NCBI GenBank assembly: GCA_934098705.1 | Contig: CAKOPC010000001.1 | Location: 124,001 to 188,000 of the forward strand | Origin: an uncultured Bacilli bacterium | GTDB taxonomy: Bacteria; Bacillota_I; Bacilli_A; RF39; UBA660 | DNA: 64,000 bases | Reading direction: 5' to 3' | Shown here: in pieces, positions 16,604 to 23,132 of the stretch | Numbering within the stretch: position 1 is the stretch's first letter | Layout of the letters: every line of letters begins with the position of its first letter | Made by a program: the position numbers and the translations under genes | Notes under the pieces: model-generated | What the model was told of the DNA's origin: nothing | Databases searched by the model: none | Seen by the model: only the letters and a program-made list of their open reading frames with translations

Positions 16604-16822
16604 ATGAAATTTGATTATATTTCAAAAAAGGAATATTTAAAGCAATTAAAGATTCAAAGATATTATTTATTCAAGTTTTCTTTAAATTATGCTAGTGGGT
16701 GGCTAAAGGTTGATATTGAGCGATTTATTAATTCTATTGATAGTGAAATTTCATTAATTGAAAGTATTATGAAAAAAAATTCTAAAAATCAACAAGTTTC
16801 TTTTGATTTAGGAGGTTTGTAA
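16604..16822 (+). CDS. Small basic inovirus protein (72 aa)
   Basis: A 72-residue protein with an AAGGAGA ribosome site. The N-terminal half is basic and aromatic (KKEYLKQLKIQRYYLFKFSL); the second half is amphipathic helical (VDIERFINSIDSEISLIESIM). No membrane span and no known family. Part of the packed set leading to the Zot-like gene. Confidence 0.55.
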   Translation: MKFDYISKKEYLKQLKIQRYYLFKFSLNYASGWLKVDIERFINSIDSEISLIESIMKKNSKNQQVSFDLGGL

Positions 16823-16823
16823 T

Positions 16824-16934
16824 ATGTTAAATTTTATATTTGGTATTTTTTCTAATATTGCATTATTTAATGATTTAATTTTAACTGAAAAAAATAGAAA
16901 AAAGTTGAGGGATTATTATGAAAAAAGTAATTAA
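16824..16934 (+). CDS. Tiny inovirus peptide (36 aa)
   Basis: ATG 16824 follows AGGAGG (16810-16815, in the end of the preceding gene). Product MLNFIFGIFSNIALFNDLIL then a charged tail (TEKNRKKLRDYYEKSN): a short hydrophobic N-terminus and a basic C-terminus. It overlaps the start of the next gene by 17 bases. Probably real given the good ribosome site. Confidence 0.45.
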   Translation: MLNFIFGIFSNIALFNDLILTEKNRKKLRDYYEKSN

Positions 16935-17118
16935 TGGATTATTTGAAAAAAATGTTTTAAAGTCAAATGCTAATATTATGCAAAAAGCTATATCTTATAT
17001 TAAAGATTCAAAAAAATTTTTTGAAGAATTAGAAAAATTATTAAGTGATGAAAGTTATTCTAAAAATGATATTTTAAATTTATATATTCGTTTTAAAGAT
17101 AAATTAGGTGTAAAATGA
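16918..17118 (+). CDS. Small helical inovirus protein coupled to Zot-like gene (66 aa)
   Basis: A 66-residue soluble, Lys-rich protein (KKVINGLFEKNVLKSNANIM...KNDILNLYIRFKDKLGVK) behind TTGAGGG. Its TGA stop overlaps the ATG of the Zot-like gene (ATGA at 17115), so the two are probably translated together. No family recognised; a cofactor of the assembly ATPase is a guess. Confidence 0.5.
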   Translation: MKKVINGLFEKNVLKSNANIMQKAISYIKDSKKFFEELEKLLSDESYSKNDILNLYIRFKDKLGVK

Positions 17119-17846
17119 GCGTAATTGGGCTCCATGGTATTCCAGGTACTGGAAAGTCCGTTTCGGGCGTAGCAGTTGCTCTACGTCATTATAAGAAAGA
17201 AAATTCTATTTTAAAGCAGTTTATTAGATATTTAAAAAAAGAGAATATTTTAATAAATAATGTTTATTCAAATTTTCCTATTTTATTAGATAAAAAGCAT
17301 AATATTTATTCAAATATTATAAATATTGATGATTTAGATAATACGTATTCATTTAAATATAATTCAATTATTATTTTAGATGAAGTACAGGCATTTTATG
17401 ATTCTTATAGAGATTTTAAAAAATTTCCTGTTGGTATTTCTTCGTTTTTTCAAATGCATAGGCATTTCGGCGTGAAAGATATTTATGTAATTTCTCAACA
17501 TCCTAGAAGAATTATAACTTATATTCGAGATGTCATTTCTCAATATCATAGAATTAAACATTTTTATAAATTAAGATTATTAAATTTAGGTATTATTTGT
17601 TACAAAAAATGTTATGAGTTTGAAGATTTTACAGAATCATTTACTAGAGATAAAGATAGAAAAAAAATTTTAGATATAAAAACAGGATTTTATGTTTTTA
17701 AATTATCAAAGGTATTTAAAGCATTTGATTCGAAATATTTAAAAGTATTAAATATTTGTAAGCCATTGCCAGATTATGGTACATATTCTTGTAAAGAAAT
17801 TCCTAAATCTATGGTTGATTATTTAAATAAAAAATTATTTGAGTGA
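17115..17846 (+). CDS. zot: Zot-like inovirus assembly ATPase (pI analogue)
   Basis: The Zot/pI family powers extrusion of filamentous virions through the membrane. The 243-residue protein has Walker A GIPGTGKS (8-15), a hydrophobic Walker B ending in Asp-Glu (SIIILDE, 84-90) followed by VQAF, and SQHPRRI near 137, the typical Zot sensor-like region. The order matches the Zot domain. Unlike M13 pI or CTX Zot, no membrane helix follows the ATPase domain and the protein stops at about the end of that domain. Membrane attachment may come from one of the tiny upstream proteins. This is the hallmark gene identifying the element as an inovirus. Confidence 0.88.
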   Translation: MSVIGLHGIPGTGKSVSGVAVALRHYKKENSILKQFIRYLKKENILINNVYSNFPILLDKKHNIYSNIINIDDLDNTYSFKYNSIIILDEVQAFYDSYRDFKKFPVGISSFFQMHRHFGVKDIYVISQHPRRIITYIRDVISQYHRIKHFYKLRLLNLGIICYKKCYEFEDFTESFTRDKDRKKILDIKTGFYVFKLSKVFKAFDSKYLKVLNICKPLPDYGTYSCKEIPKSMVDYLNKKLFE

Positions 17847-17849
17847 TTT

Positions 17850-17937
17850 ATGACTCACACACACAATTTTATTGTGTGTGAGTCATAAAAAGTTTACCGC
17901 CTTTCTAACAGCGGGTAAACTTCCCTTTTGGAGGGAA
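17850..17937 (+). promoter_or_regulatory. Three consecutive hairpins between zot and rep
   Basis: (1) TGACTCACACACA pairs with TGTGTGTGAGTCA (17851-17885). (2) GTTTACCGC pairs with GCGGGTAAAC (17892-17920). (3) TTCCC-TTTTGGA-GGGAA (17921-17937). Only weak T runs follow, so these may be more than terminators; filamentous phages often place origin or packaging hairpins in such a spacer. The spacer 17847-17975 has no ORF. Confidence 0.6.
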
Positions 17938-17975
17938 AAAGGAATAAAATACATAAAAAATGAAAGGAAAATTTT

Positions 17976-18839
17976 ATGAAAAAGTCTAAAGAAAAATCTC
18001 TTGAATTTTCTATTGACCGTTTGTCTTTAATTGGAGAGTTCAAGTATAAAGATTTTGTATTTCAAGTAGAAAATTATTTAAATAATAATGAGTTTTCTAC
18101 ACGTTTAAGATTAGCTGATGCTTTTTTTAAATATTCTTACAATTTAGAGGGTTTCGGTTTGGTTCAATTTGATTTAGATTCTTTAAAAATGCGTTTCGAT
18201 TTTAATCCTAATAAAATTACAGAAGATGGAAAAAAGTTTTTTAATTTTTTAATATCTTTTATTACTGATATTCATTATACTAGACTTGATTTAGCAATAG
18301 ATTTATTTAATTATGATATATCATCATATAATATAATTGATATTGGTTCTCGCAAAAACGCATATTTTTATGATAGAGTAGGGAAACTCGAAACATTTTA
18401 TAGCGGTAGCATGAAGAGTAATAAATATATTAGAATTTATAATAAAGCGGTAGAGCAAAAATTAGATAAAAATATTGACTGGTGGAGATTTGAAATACAA
18501 CTTAGAGATGTGTATATAGATAAATATTTAAATGAATTAATAGAGTTTTATAAAGATATTTTAGTGTTTAAATATAATTCTGTTGATTATTATTCTTTTG
18601 AAGAAAATGCGATTTTAGATTATTTATTACACGATATTTCAAGATTTGAAAAGTTATCTAAGAATCAAAAAACTAAATATAGAAAAATAATACGTTCTTT
18701 AGAATTATCATCATTAGATTTTTTTGATACAATTTTATCGTTAACAAACAAAAAAATTTATGATTTTTTAAATTTTATATCTTTTAATAATTTATATCCT
18801 GAAATTAATTCTAAAATTCATTTGGAGTATTTTGAGTAA
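17976..18839 (+). CDS. rep: Rolling-circle replication initiator (Rep_trans / RstA-like)
   Basis: A 287-residue protein resembling phage/plasmid replication initiation factors (PF02486-type). Visible landmarks are an early domain around FGLVQFDLDSLKMRFDFNP, the conserved TRLDLAIDLFNYD (about 107-119), TFYSGSMKSNKYIRIYNKAVEQK (about 146-168; GS and RIYNK are family hallmarks) and WWRFEIQLRD. The family nicks the double-strand origin to start rolling-circle copying. The ribosome site GAAAGGAAAA fits ATG 17976. A large nested inverted repeat follows directly and is the best origin candidate. Confidence 0.87.
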   Translation: MKKSKEKSLEFSIDRLSLIGEFKYKDFVFQVENYLNNNEFSTRLRLADAFFKYSYNLEGFGLVQFDLDSLKMRFDFNPNKITEDGKKFFNFLISFITDIHYTRLDLAIDLFNYDISSYNIIDIGSRKNAYFYDRVGKLETFYSGSMKSNKYIRIYNKAVEQKLDKNIDWWRFEIQLRDVYIDKYLNELIEFYKDILVFKYNSVDYYSFEENAILDYLLHDISRFEKLSKNQKTKYRKIIRSLELSSLDFFDTILSLTNKKIYDFLNFISFNNLYPEINSKIHLEYFE

Positions 18840-18874
18840 TTTATTATATTTGAGTAGGGGATAGCGTAGCGTTA

Positions 18875-19002
18875 GATGTAGGGGTTAACTGTATTTACTC
18901 ACACGTAGCGTATTAAAATTCAAGAAAAAAAATGCAATGCATTTTTTCAACGTTTATTCTTGAATTTTAAAGCGTGTGATATAATTTTTAAGTTCCTACA
19001 TC
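18875..19002 (+). other. Nested inverted repeat, candidate phage origin or packaging signal
   Basis: Three nested arms: GATGTAGG (18875-18882) with CCTACATC (18995-19002); CACACG (18900-18905) with CGTGTG (18973-18978); AAAATTCAAGAA (18915-18926) with TTCTTGAATTTT (18957-18968). At the tip is the palindrome AAAAAATGCA/TGCATTTTTT. Two CGTAGCGT motifs (18865 and 18904) could be initiator-binding repeats. It lies just downstream of rep in non-coding DNA. Confidence 0.7.
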
Positions 19003-19113
19003 TTTTTTATTAGCTTTCTTTAATTGATTCTTTTATGCCGCGAAAGTTATTGCAATTTTAATGGACTTTTTTATTAAAATATGATATATTATTAAAAGAA
19101 AAGAAAGGAAAAA
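19003..19113 (+). other. Non-coding phage DNA with a promoter-like pair
   Basis: No ORF. TGGACT and TATATT are spaced 17 bp apart (about 19064-19092) on the plus strand, a plausible promoter reading towards the gene at 19389. Otherwise AT-rich. Confidence 0.35.
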
Positions 19114-19242
19114 TTAATTTCCCTTCTTAATTATTAAATATGGATATTTTCCATATTTAAAATCTAAAACATATCCATTTTGGAATAATTCATAACATTT
19201 TTTGATGGATATGTTTTTTAATGATATTAAATAACTTATCAT
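19114..19242 (-). CDS. Small minus-strand phage ORF (42 aa)
   Basis: The only gene-like ORF on the minus strand inside the prophage. ATG 19242 has GGAAGTG about 7 bases upstream. The product starts MISYLISLKNISIKKCYELF and ends YGKYPYLIIKKGN; KKCYELFQNG could be part of a short helix-turn-helix-like segment, but it is too short to be sure. Its position opposite the 19389 gene across a perfect palindrome suggests a regulatory switch. Function unknown. Confidence 0.45.
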   Translation of the reverse strand: MISYLISLKNISIKKCYELFQNGYVLDFKYGKYPYLIIKKGN

Positions 19243-19260
19243 TTTTTTCACTTCCTTTCT

Positions 19261-19275
19261 GTTCTTTTAAAGAAC
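19261..19275. promoter_or_regulatory. 15-bp palindrome between divergent phage genes
   Basis: GTTCTTT-T-AAAGAAC is a perfect palindrome placed between the minus-strand 42-aa ORF and the plus-strand 72-aa gene. This is a typical operator position. The rest of 19243-19388 is non-coding. Confidence 0.4.
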
Positions 19276-19388
19276 GATTTAAAATAAAATAAAAAAGGAA
19301 ATGAATTGCAATAAACGTGGAATAAAAATTGCTTTTTTCTATTTTCTATTATATAATTATATTAGAAATAGGAGAGGAGTTTAAATTT

Positions 19389-19607
19389 ATGTATGAATTA
19401 GTAAGAAATGGTGATTTTTCTTTTCTTTTAACCTTAATTTTTATTGTTTTTATAAGTGTTTTTATATTTAAATTATTGATTTTTTATTGTTATTCTAAAA
19501 TAGCCTTAAATTCTTATTTTAAAATTAAAAAACAGCTTTTAGAACGTGAAGTAGAATTACAAAAATTAAGAAATCACGAAGTAGAATTACATATTTCAAA
19601 GGATTAA
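19389..19607 (+). CDS. Phage membrane protein with coiled-coil tail (72 aa)
   Basis: ATG 19389 is preceded by GGAGAGGAG at good spacing; a longer TTG start at 19329 lacks one. The product has one hydrophobic helix (FLLTLIFIVFISVFIFKLLIF, residues about 12-32) and a charged heptad-like tail (KIKKQLLEREVELQKLRNHEVEL) that probably forms a coiled coil. A terminator follows at once. No family recognised. Confidence 0.6.
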   Translation: MYELVRNGDFSFLLTLIFIVFISVFIFKLLIFYCYSKIALNSYFKIKKQLLEREVELQKLRNHEVELHISKD

Positions 19608-19613
19608 AAATAG

Positions 19614-19661
19614 GGAAGAGAAAATAAATAAAAAAATTAATATTTACTCTTCTCTTTTTTG
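19614..19661 (+). terminator. Terminator after the 72-aa phage gene
   Basis: GAAGAGAAAATAAAT pairs with ATTTACTCTTCTC, followed by TTTTTT. The right arm is also the start of the 59-bp repeat. Confidence 0.75.
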
Positions 19662-19705
19662 TAAAAATTTGTTATTATATAGTTAAAGCAGTAAAGAAAG
19701 AGATT
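19647..19705 (+). repeat. 59-bp inverted repeat, phage-side copy
   Basis: Matches the reverse complement of 20199-20257 at 58 of 59 positions (A/G difference in AGTTAAAGCA versus AGTTGAAGCA). It ends in GTAAAGAAAGAGATT, just before the 38-aa gene, and probably contains that gene's promoter/leader. Confidence 0.9.
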
Positions 19706-19716
19706 ATTTTATTTTT

Positions 19717-19833
19717 ATGAATGATGAATTTATAACTATATTAATTTTAATTATATTTTTAATAATTGTTCCAATTCAAATTAAAGGTATATATGAATAT
19801 TATAGAGATAAAAATAAAAACAAAAAAAAATAA
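19717..19833 (+). CDS. Small phage membrane protein (38 aa), paralogue of the gene beyond attR
   Basis: Product MNDEFITILILIIFLIIVPI then QIKGIYEYYRDKNKNKKK: one helix and a very basic tail. The segment IPIQIKGIYEYY-type core is almost the same as in the mirror-image gene at 20031-20186 (both have PIQIKGIYEYY). It lies just inside the right prophage junction. A hairpin terminator follows. Role unknown; superinfection or integration-site functions are only guesses. Confidence 0.6.
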   Translation: MNDEFITILILIIFLIIVPIQIKGIYEYYRDKNKNKKK

Positions 19834-19856
19834 AAATTTGATTTTTATCTTTTTTA
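19830..19856 (+). terminator. Terminator after the 38-aa phage gene
   Basis: ATAAAAAT-TTG-ATTTTTAT hairpin followed by CTTTTTT, starting in the stop codon. Confidence 0.65.
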
Positions 19857-19978
19857 TTTTTTTACTTGATTTTTTGTTTTTTTTATGATATATTTTCATT
19901 AGATAGATTTTTTAATAAACTTTATAAACAGAAAAAATTACATTAATCAATTCAAGTTATTATTTTTTTTAATATTTA

Positions 19979-20006
19979 ACTTCGCATAATTGATATTATG
20001 TAAACT
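19979..20006 (+). repeat. dif: Right prophage junction carrying canonical dif (attR)
   Basis: A 28-bp site: left arm ACTTCGCATAA, centre TTGATA, right arm TTATGTAAACT. The arms closely match the known XerC/XerD-binding arms of bacterial dif (E. coli CGCATAA and TTATGT; B. subtilis ACTTC and TTATGTAAACT). It is therefore probably the working chromosomal dif regenerated by integration. It is followed by TGTATA, inverse of the TATACA left of the other junction. Confidence 0.88.
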
Positions 20007-20030
20007 TGTATATATACTTAACAATAAAAA

Positions 20031-20186
20031 TTATTTAATATTTTTTTTCTTTGTTTCTGTCTTTTTAACTTTATCATTTTTTACATTTTCCTTATCTTTG
20101 TAGTATTCATATATACCTTTTATTTGTATAGGAATTATTATTAGAAAAACAACTAAGATTAATATAGTTAAAAAGTTACTATCCAT
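20031..20186 (-). CDS. Small membrane protein (51 aa) outside the prophage, mirror paralogue
   Basis: Read on the minus strand: MDSNFLTILILVVFLIIIPI then QIKGIYEYYKDKENVK and a Lys-rich end. It shares the helix and PIQIKGIYEYY with the 38-aa phage protein on the other side of dif, but has a longer tail. It is preceded by the second copy of the 59-bp element. It could be a remnant of another dif element or a resident gene captured by the phage. Confidence 0.6.
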   Translation of the reverse strand: MDSNFLTILILVVFLIIIPIQIKGIYEYYKDKENVKNDKVKKTETKKKNIK

Positions 20187-20198
20187 AAATACTTAAAA

Positions 20199-20257
20199 AA
20201 TCTCTTTCTTTACTGCTTCAACTATATAATAACAAATTTTTACAAAAAAGAGAAGAG
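20199..20257 (-). repeat. 59-bp inverted repeat, outer copy
   Basis: Reverse complement of 19647-19705 with a single difference. It sits upstream of the outer 51-aa gene just as the first copy sits upstream of the phage gene, so the two gene-plus-leader cassettes face each other across dif. Confidence 0.9.
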
Positions 20258-20335
20258 GGAAATTGAAAAAAATAATCATTTTTCCATAAATAAATTATCA
20301 CAACTACCCTACCTAACTCCTCTACTTTTTTGTAA

Positions 20336-20370
20336 TAAAAAGACCAAAATCAAAAGTTCTGGTCTTTTAA
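20336..20370. terminator. Hairpin terminator, orientation uncertain
   Basis: AAAAGACC pairs with GGTCTTTT and is followed by AAAAAA, so it has T runs on both strands. It lies in the gene-free stretch 20258-20450 between the small minus-strand gene and the lipoprotein gene. Confidence 0.65.
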
Positions 20371-20403
20371 AAAACAATTCCTTTTTCCATAGTTAAAACA
20401 CAT

Positions 20404-20441
20404 AAAAAAGGCCAAGACCTAAAATATCTTGACCTACCCTT
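20404..20441 (-). terminator. Terminator of the lipoprotein gene
   Basis: On the minus strand GGTCAAGA pairs with TCTTGGCC, then TTTTTT. It starts about 10 bases after the stop codon at 20451. Confidence 0.75.
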
Positions 20442-20450
20442 TTACTTTTA

Positions 20451-20873
20451 TTAACTATTTAAATTAGTAATGCTAAATTTTATATTATTTTCAACAATAC
20501 CAGAATAGAAAAGTATTTCATATAAAGACTTTTCAGTTACATTATACTGAAGTGTATAATTAATTGTTTCTCCTTTTTTAATTATACTTGTATCATTACT
20601 ATATATATTGGGTATCTGTACTTTATTAATATCGTATAACTTAAAGTTAACATTAGGTGATATAGTAACAGAATTTTTTCTATTATTAGTTATTTTAAAT
20701 ACCGCCTCTAAAACACCATTATTATAACTAGCATCAGTTAATGTTATAACTAAATCATCCATCTTTGCCTCTTCATTTAATTGATATTCTGTCTTTATAA
20801 TTTCTTCACTACATCCAGTTAAAAGTACTAAAGGAAGAAGCAATAGAACAATTAATAGTAAAACTTTCTTCAT
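20451..20873 (-). CDS. Lipoprotein with Ig-like DUF4352-type domain
   Basis: A 140-residue protein with a lipoprotein signal (KKVLLLIVLLLLPLVLLTGC, lipid-modified Cys20). The rest is beta-rich: DLVITLTDASYNNGVLEAVFKITNN...SPNVNFKLYD...KGETINYTLQYNV. This pattern of a conserved TNN and a late G-E/Y-L strand is that of DUF4352-like extracytoplasmic domains. Function unknown. It is the first clear host gene right of dif and lies 20 bp downstream of deoB. Confidence 0.75.
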   Translation of the reverse strand: MKKVLLLIVLLLLPLVLLTGCSEEIIKTEYQLNEEAKMDDLVITLTDASYNNGVLEAVFKITNNRKNSVTISPNVNFKLYDINKVQIPNIYSNDTSIIKKGETINYTLQYNVTEKSLYEILFYSGIVENNIKFSITNLNS

Positions 20874-20893
20874 AAATTTATCCCTTCTTATAT

Positions 20894-22063
20894 CTATTTT
20901 AACTTATCCAAGAAGCTTTTACCCATATTAGGAAGTCTAACACCGAAATTATCTGCAATAGTTGCTCCAATATCTGCAAAAGTTTCAAGTGGTTGTAACT
21001 TTTTAGGCTCTTTAAATAATCTTGAATATACAATAACTGGAGTATTTTCTCTTGTATGGTCTGTTCCTTTAAATGTAGGATCATTACCATGATCTGCTGT
21101 TATAATAAGTAAGTCATCATTTCTTAAATTATTTAAAATAAGAGGCATAGCAACGTCAAGTGATTCAATAGCTTCTGCATAACCTTTAGGATTTCTTCTA
21201 TGACCGTATAATGTATCAAAATCATTAAGATTTGCAAAACATAAGCCAGTAAAGTTTTTATCCATTATATCAAGAAGCTTATCAACGCCTTCTTTATTAT
21301 TAGTTGCTGTTATCTTTTTGGTTATACCACATCCATTATAAATATCATATATTTTTCCTATTGATATAACATTATAATCTTTCTCCTTTAAGAAGTCTAA
21401 AACTGATGGTTCAGGAGGATTAAGTGCAAAATCATGTCTGTTTTCAGTTCTCTTAAAATTAGATGAATTAGTACCTACAAAAGGTCTTGCAATAATTCTA
21501 CCAACTAACCACTCATCTTTTAAAGTAATATTTCTTATTATTTCACAGTATTTATATAACATATCAAGTGGTATTACTTTTTCATGTGCTGCAACTTGAA
21601 GTACTGAATCTGCTGATGTATAAATAATTAAAGCACCTGTTTTTAACTGTTCTTCACCAAGTTCTTTTATTATTTCAGTACCTGATGCTGCAACATTACC
21701 TATTACTTTTCTGTTTGTTTTTCTTTCAATTTCCTCAATTAATTCCTTTGGGAAACCAGTCTTAGTAAAAGATTTAAAAGGAACAGCTACTCTAACACCC
21801 ATTATTTCATAATGTCCTGTTAATGTTTCCTTTCCCATATTTACTGGTTTTGCATATGTGTAATAAGCATCACTTTCAATATCTTTCATTGTTAGTGTTT
21901 CCATAAATCCTAACTTTTTAAGATTTGGAACAAAAAGACCATTTACATAAGAATTAATATGTCCTAAAGTATTAGCACCAACATCGCCATAATTTACTGC
22001 ATCAACAGCTTCTCCAACACCTAAAGAATCTAAAACTATCAAAAATACTCTTTTAAATTTCAT
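20894..22063 (-). CDS. deoB: Phosphopentomutase DeoB
   Basis: DeoB interconverts (deoxy)ribose-1- and -5-phosphate in nucleoside salvage. The 389-residue protein has the alkaline-phosphatase-fold metal sites: VFLIVLDSLGVGEA (Asp near 11), TLTGHYEIMG (nucleophile region TLTG near 80), NLNDFDTLYGHRRNP, ITADHGNDP and TDHTRENTP. Length is normal. Its start overlaps the stop of the xer gene by one base, so the two are translationally coupled. Confidence 0.97.
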   Translation of the reverse strand: MKFKRVFLIVLDSLGVGEAVDAVNYGDVGANTLGHINSYVNGLFVPNLKKLGFMETLTMKDIESDAYYTYAKPVNMGKETLTGHYEIMGVRVAVPFKSFTKTGFPKELIEEIERKTNRKVIGNVAASGTEIIKELGEEQLKTGALIIYTSADSVLQVAAHEKVIPLDMLYKYCEIIRNITLKDEWLVGRIIARPFVGTNSSNFKRTENRHDFALNPPEPSVLDFLKEKDYNVISIGKIYDIYNGCGITKKITATNNKEGVDKLLDIMDKNFTGLCFANLNDFDTLYGHRRNPKGYAEAIESLDVAMPLILNNLRNDDLLIITADHGNDPTFKGTDHTRENTPVIVYSRLFKEPKKLQPLETFADIGATIADNFGVRLPNMGKSFLDKLK

Positions 22064-22995
22064 TAAATATCTCCTCTTTCTTTATCAAATTTATACTTTT
22101 TATAATCATTTAAAACCTTTTCACGACTTACATGAGTATATATTGTAGTTGTTGAAATATCACTATGCCCAAGCAACAACTGAATACTCCTTAAATTAGC
22201 TCCGCCACTTAATAAATGAGTTGCAAATGAATGCCTTAGCATATGCGGAGTAACTCTTTTTTGTATATTTTTCTCCCTTAAAATACTTTTCAAATTCTTA
22301 CTAAACCCCATACGAGTTAAAGCTTCCCCATGATTATTTAAGAACAAATAATCACAAGTTTTATTATTTTTAAGAAGCATATACCTTTGATTGTAATACT
22401 CTTTTATATAAAAAAGTGCATAATCATTTATAGGTACAATTCTCTCCTTACTACCCTTTCCTAAAACTCTTACTAAACAGTTTGTAAAATCAATATCATG
22501 AACCTTTATAGAGCAAGCTTCTCCAATACGAAGGCCCGTTCCATATAGTAATTCTAACATAGCTTTGTTACGATAGTCAAATACAGTTGTTAACTTTATG
22601 TCAAGAAGATTATTAACTTCTTCCTTTGTAAGTACACTAGGTAATCTTTTAGGAAGTTTTGGTCTATAAACATCACAGCAAGGATTTTTATCTATTAGCT
22701 TTTCTACCTCTAAAAAATTAAAAAAATTACAAAGTGATGTTATATTTCTTGATATACTTCTAGGAGTCCTTGTATTACTTAAAAACTTTATATAATCCTT
22801 TATAATAAATTCATTAACATCTTTAAAACTTGGTATACTCCTATCTTTTAAAAAGTTTAAAAAATGATTTAAGTCATATCCATAATTTTTAGCAGTTTCA
22901 CAACTTAACTTCTTTTCATATTTAACATAATTTAAATAATCATCTATTTGATATTTCATATTCTTATAACAACTATTATCTACATTTATATCCAT
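22063..22995 (-). CDS. xerD: Xer-type tyrosine recombinase
   Basis: Resolves chromosome dimers at dif. About 310 residues: an N-terminal SAM-like core-binding domain (DDYLNYVKYEKKLSCETAKNY) and a catalytic domain with Arg in GTGLRIGEACSI, Lys in LGKGSKERIVPI, HMLRHSFATHLL (His, Arg), LLGHSDISTTTIYTHV (His and nucleophile Tyr). All catalytic residues are present. XerC and XerD cannot be told apart here. Start ATG 22995 is uncertain; GTG 23004 or ATG 22959 are possible. It lies about 2 kb from the dif site and is a likely enzyme behind phage integration. Confidence 0.9.
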   Translation of the reverse strand: MDINVDNSCYKNMKYQIDDYLNYVKYEKKLSCETAKNYGYDLNHFLNFLKDRSIPSFKDVNEFIIKDYIKFLSNTRTPRSISRNITSLCNFFNFLEVEKLIDKNPCCDVYRPKLPKRLPSVLTKEEVNNLLDIKLTTVFDYRNKAMLELLYGTGLRIGEACSIKVHDIDFTNCLVRVLGKGSKERIVPINDYALFYIKEYYNQRYMLLKNNKTCDYLFLNNHGEALTRMGFSKNLKSILREKNIQKRVTPHMLRHSFATHLLSGGANLRSIQLLLGHSDISTTTIYTHVSREKVLNDYKKYKFDKERGDI

Positions 22996-23132
22996 ATCTA
23001 TCACTATATTAAGTGTATCATTTTTTTTATTATTTTTCTATATTTTTATTTCTATTTTTTAATATTTTTTATCTTTTATTTAATTTATGTTTATGTTAAA
23101 ATAATAAAGTATATAAAGGAGATTGATTATTT

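Larger units (their letters stand above)
11539..20006 (+). mobile_element. Integrated filamentous phage (inovirus) at chromosomal dif
   Basis: About 8.44 kb between two 28-bp dif-like repeats. It holds about 20 mostly tiny, mostly plus-strand genes: coat-protein candidate, two large secreted virion proteins, several 25-113-residue membrane proteins, Zot-like ATPase (17115) and rolling-circle initiator (17976). There is no integrase, transposase, tail or capsid gene. Plus-strand coding DNA is strikingly T-rich and ATT/TTT-heavy compared with neighbouring host genes. Gene order (coat, adsorption-like proteins, small membrane proteins, Zot, Rep) fits an Inoviridae-type virus. No ORF is visibly broken, so it may be active. 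Identity of individual small genes is inferred from position and size. Confidence 0.92.

Noticed and set aside
19329..19607. A 92-codon version of the phage membrane protein with a TTG start
   Set aside because: ATG 19389 has a strong GGAGAGGAG site; the extra N-terminal part has none.
11539..20006. Interpretation as an ordinary plasmid or ICE integration
   Set aside because: No relaxase, mating-pair genes or integrase; Zot-like ATPase and coat-like proteins instead fit a filamentous phage.
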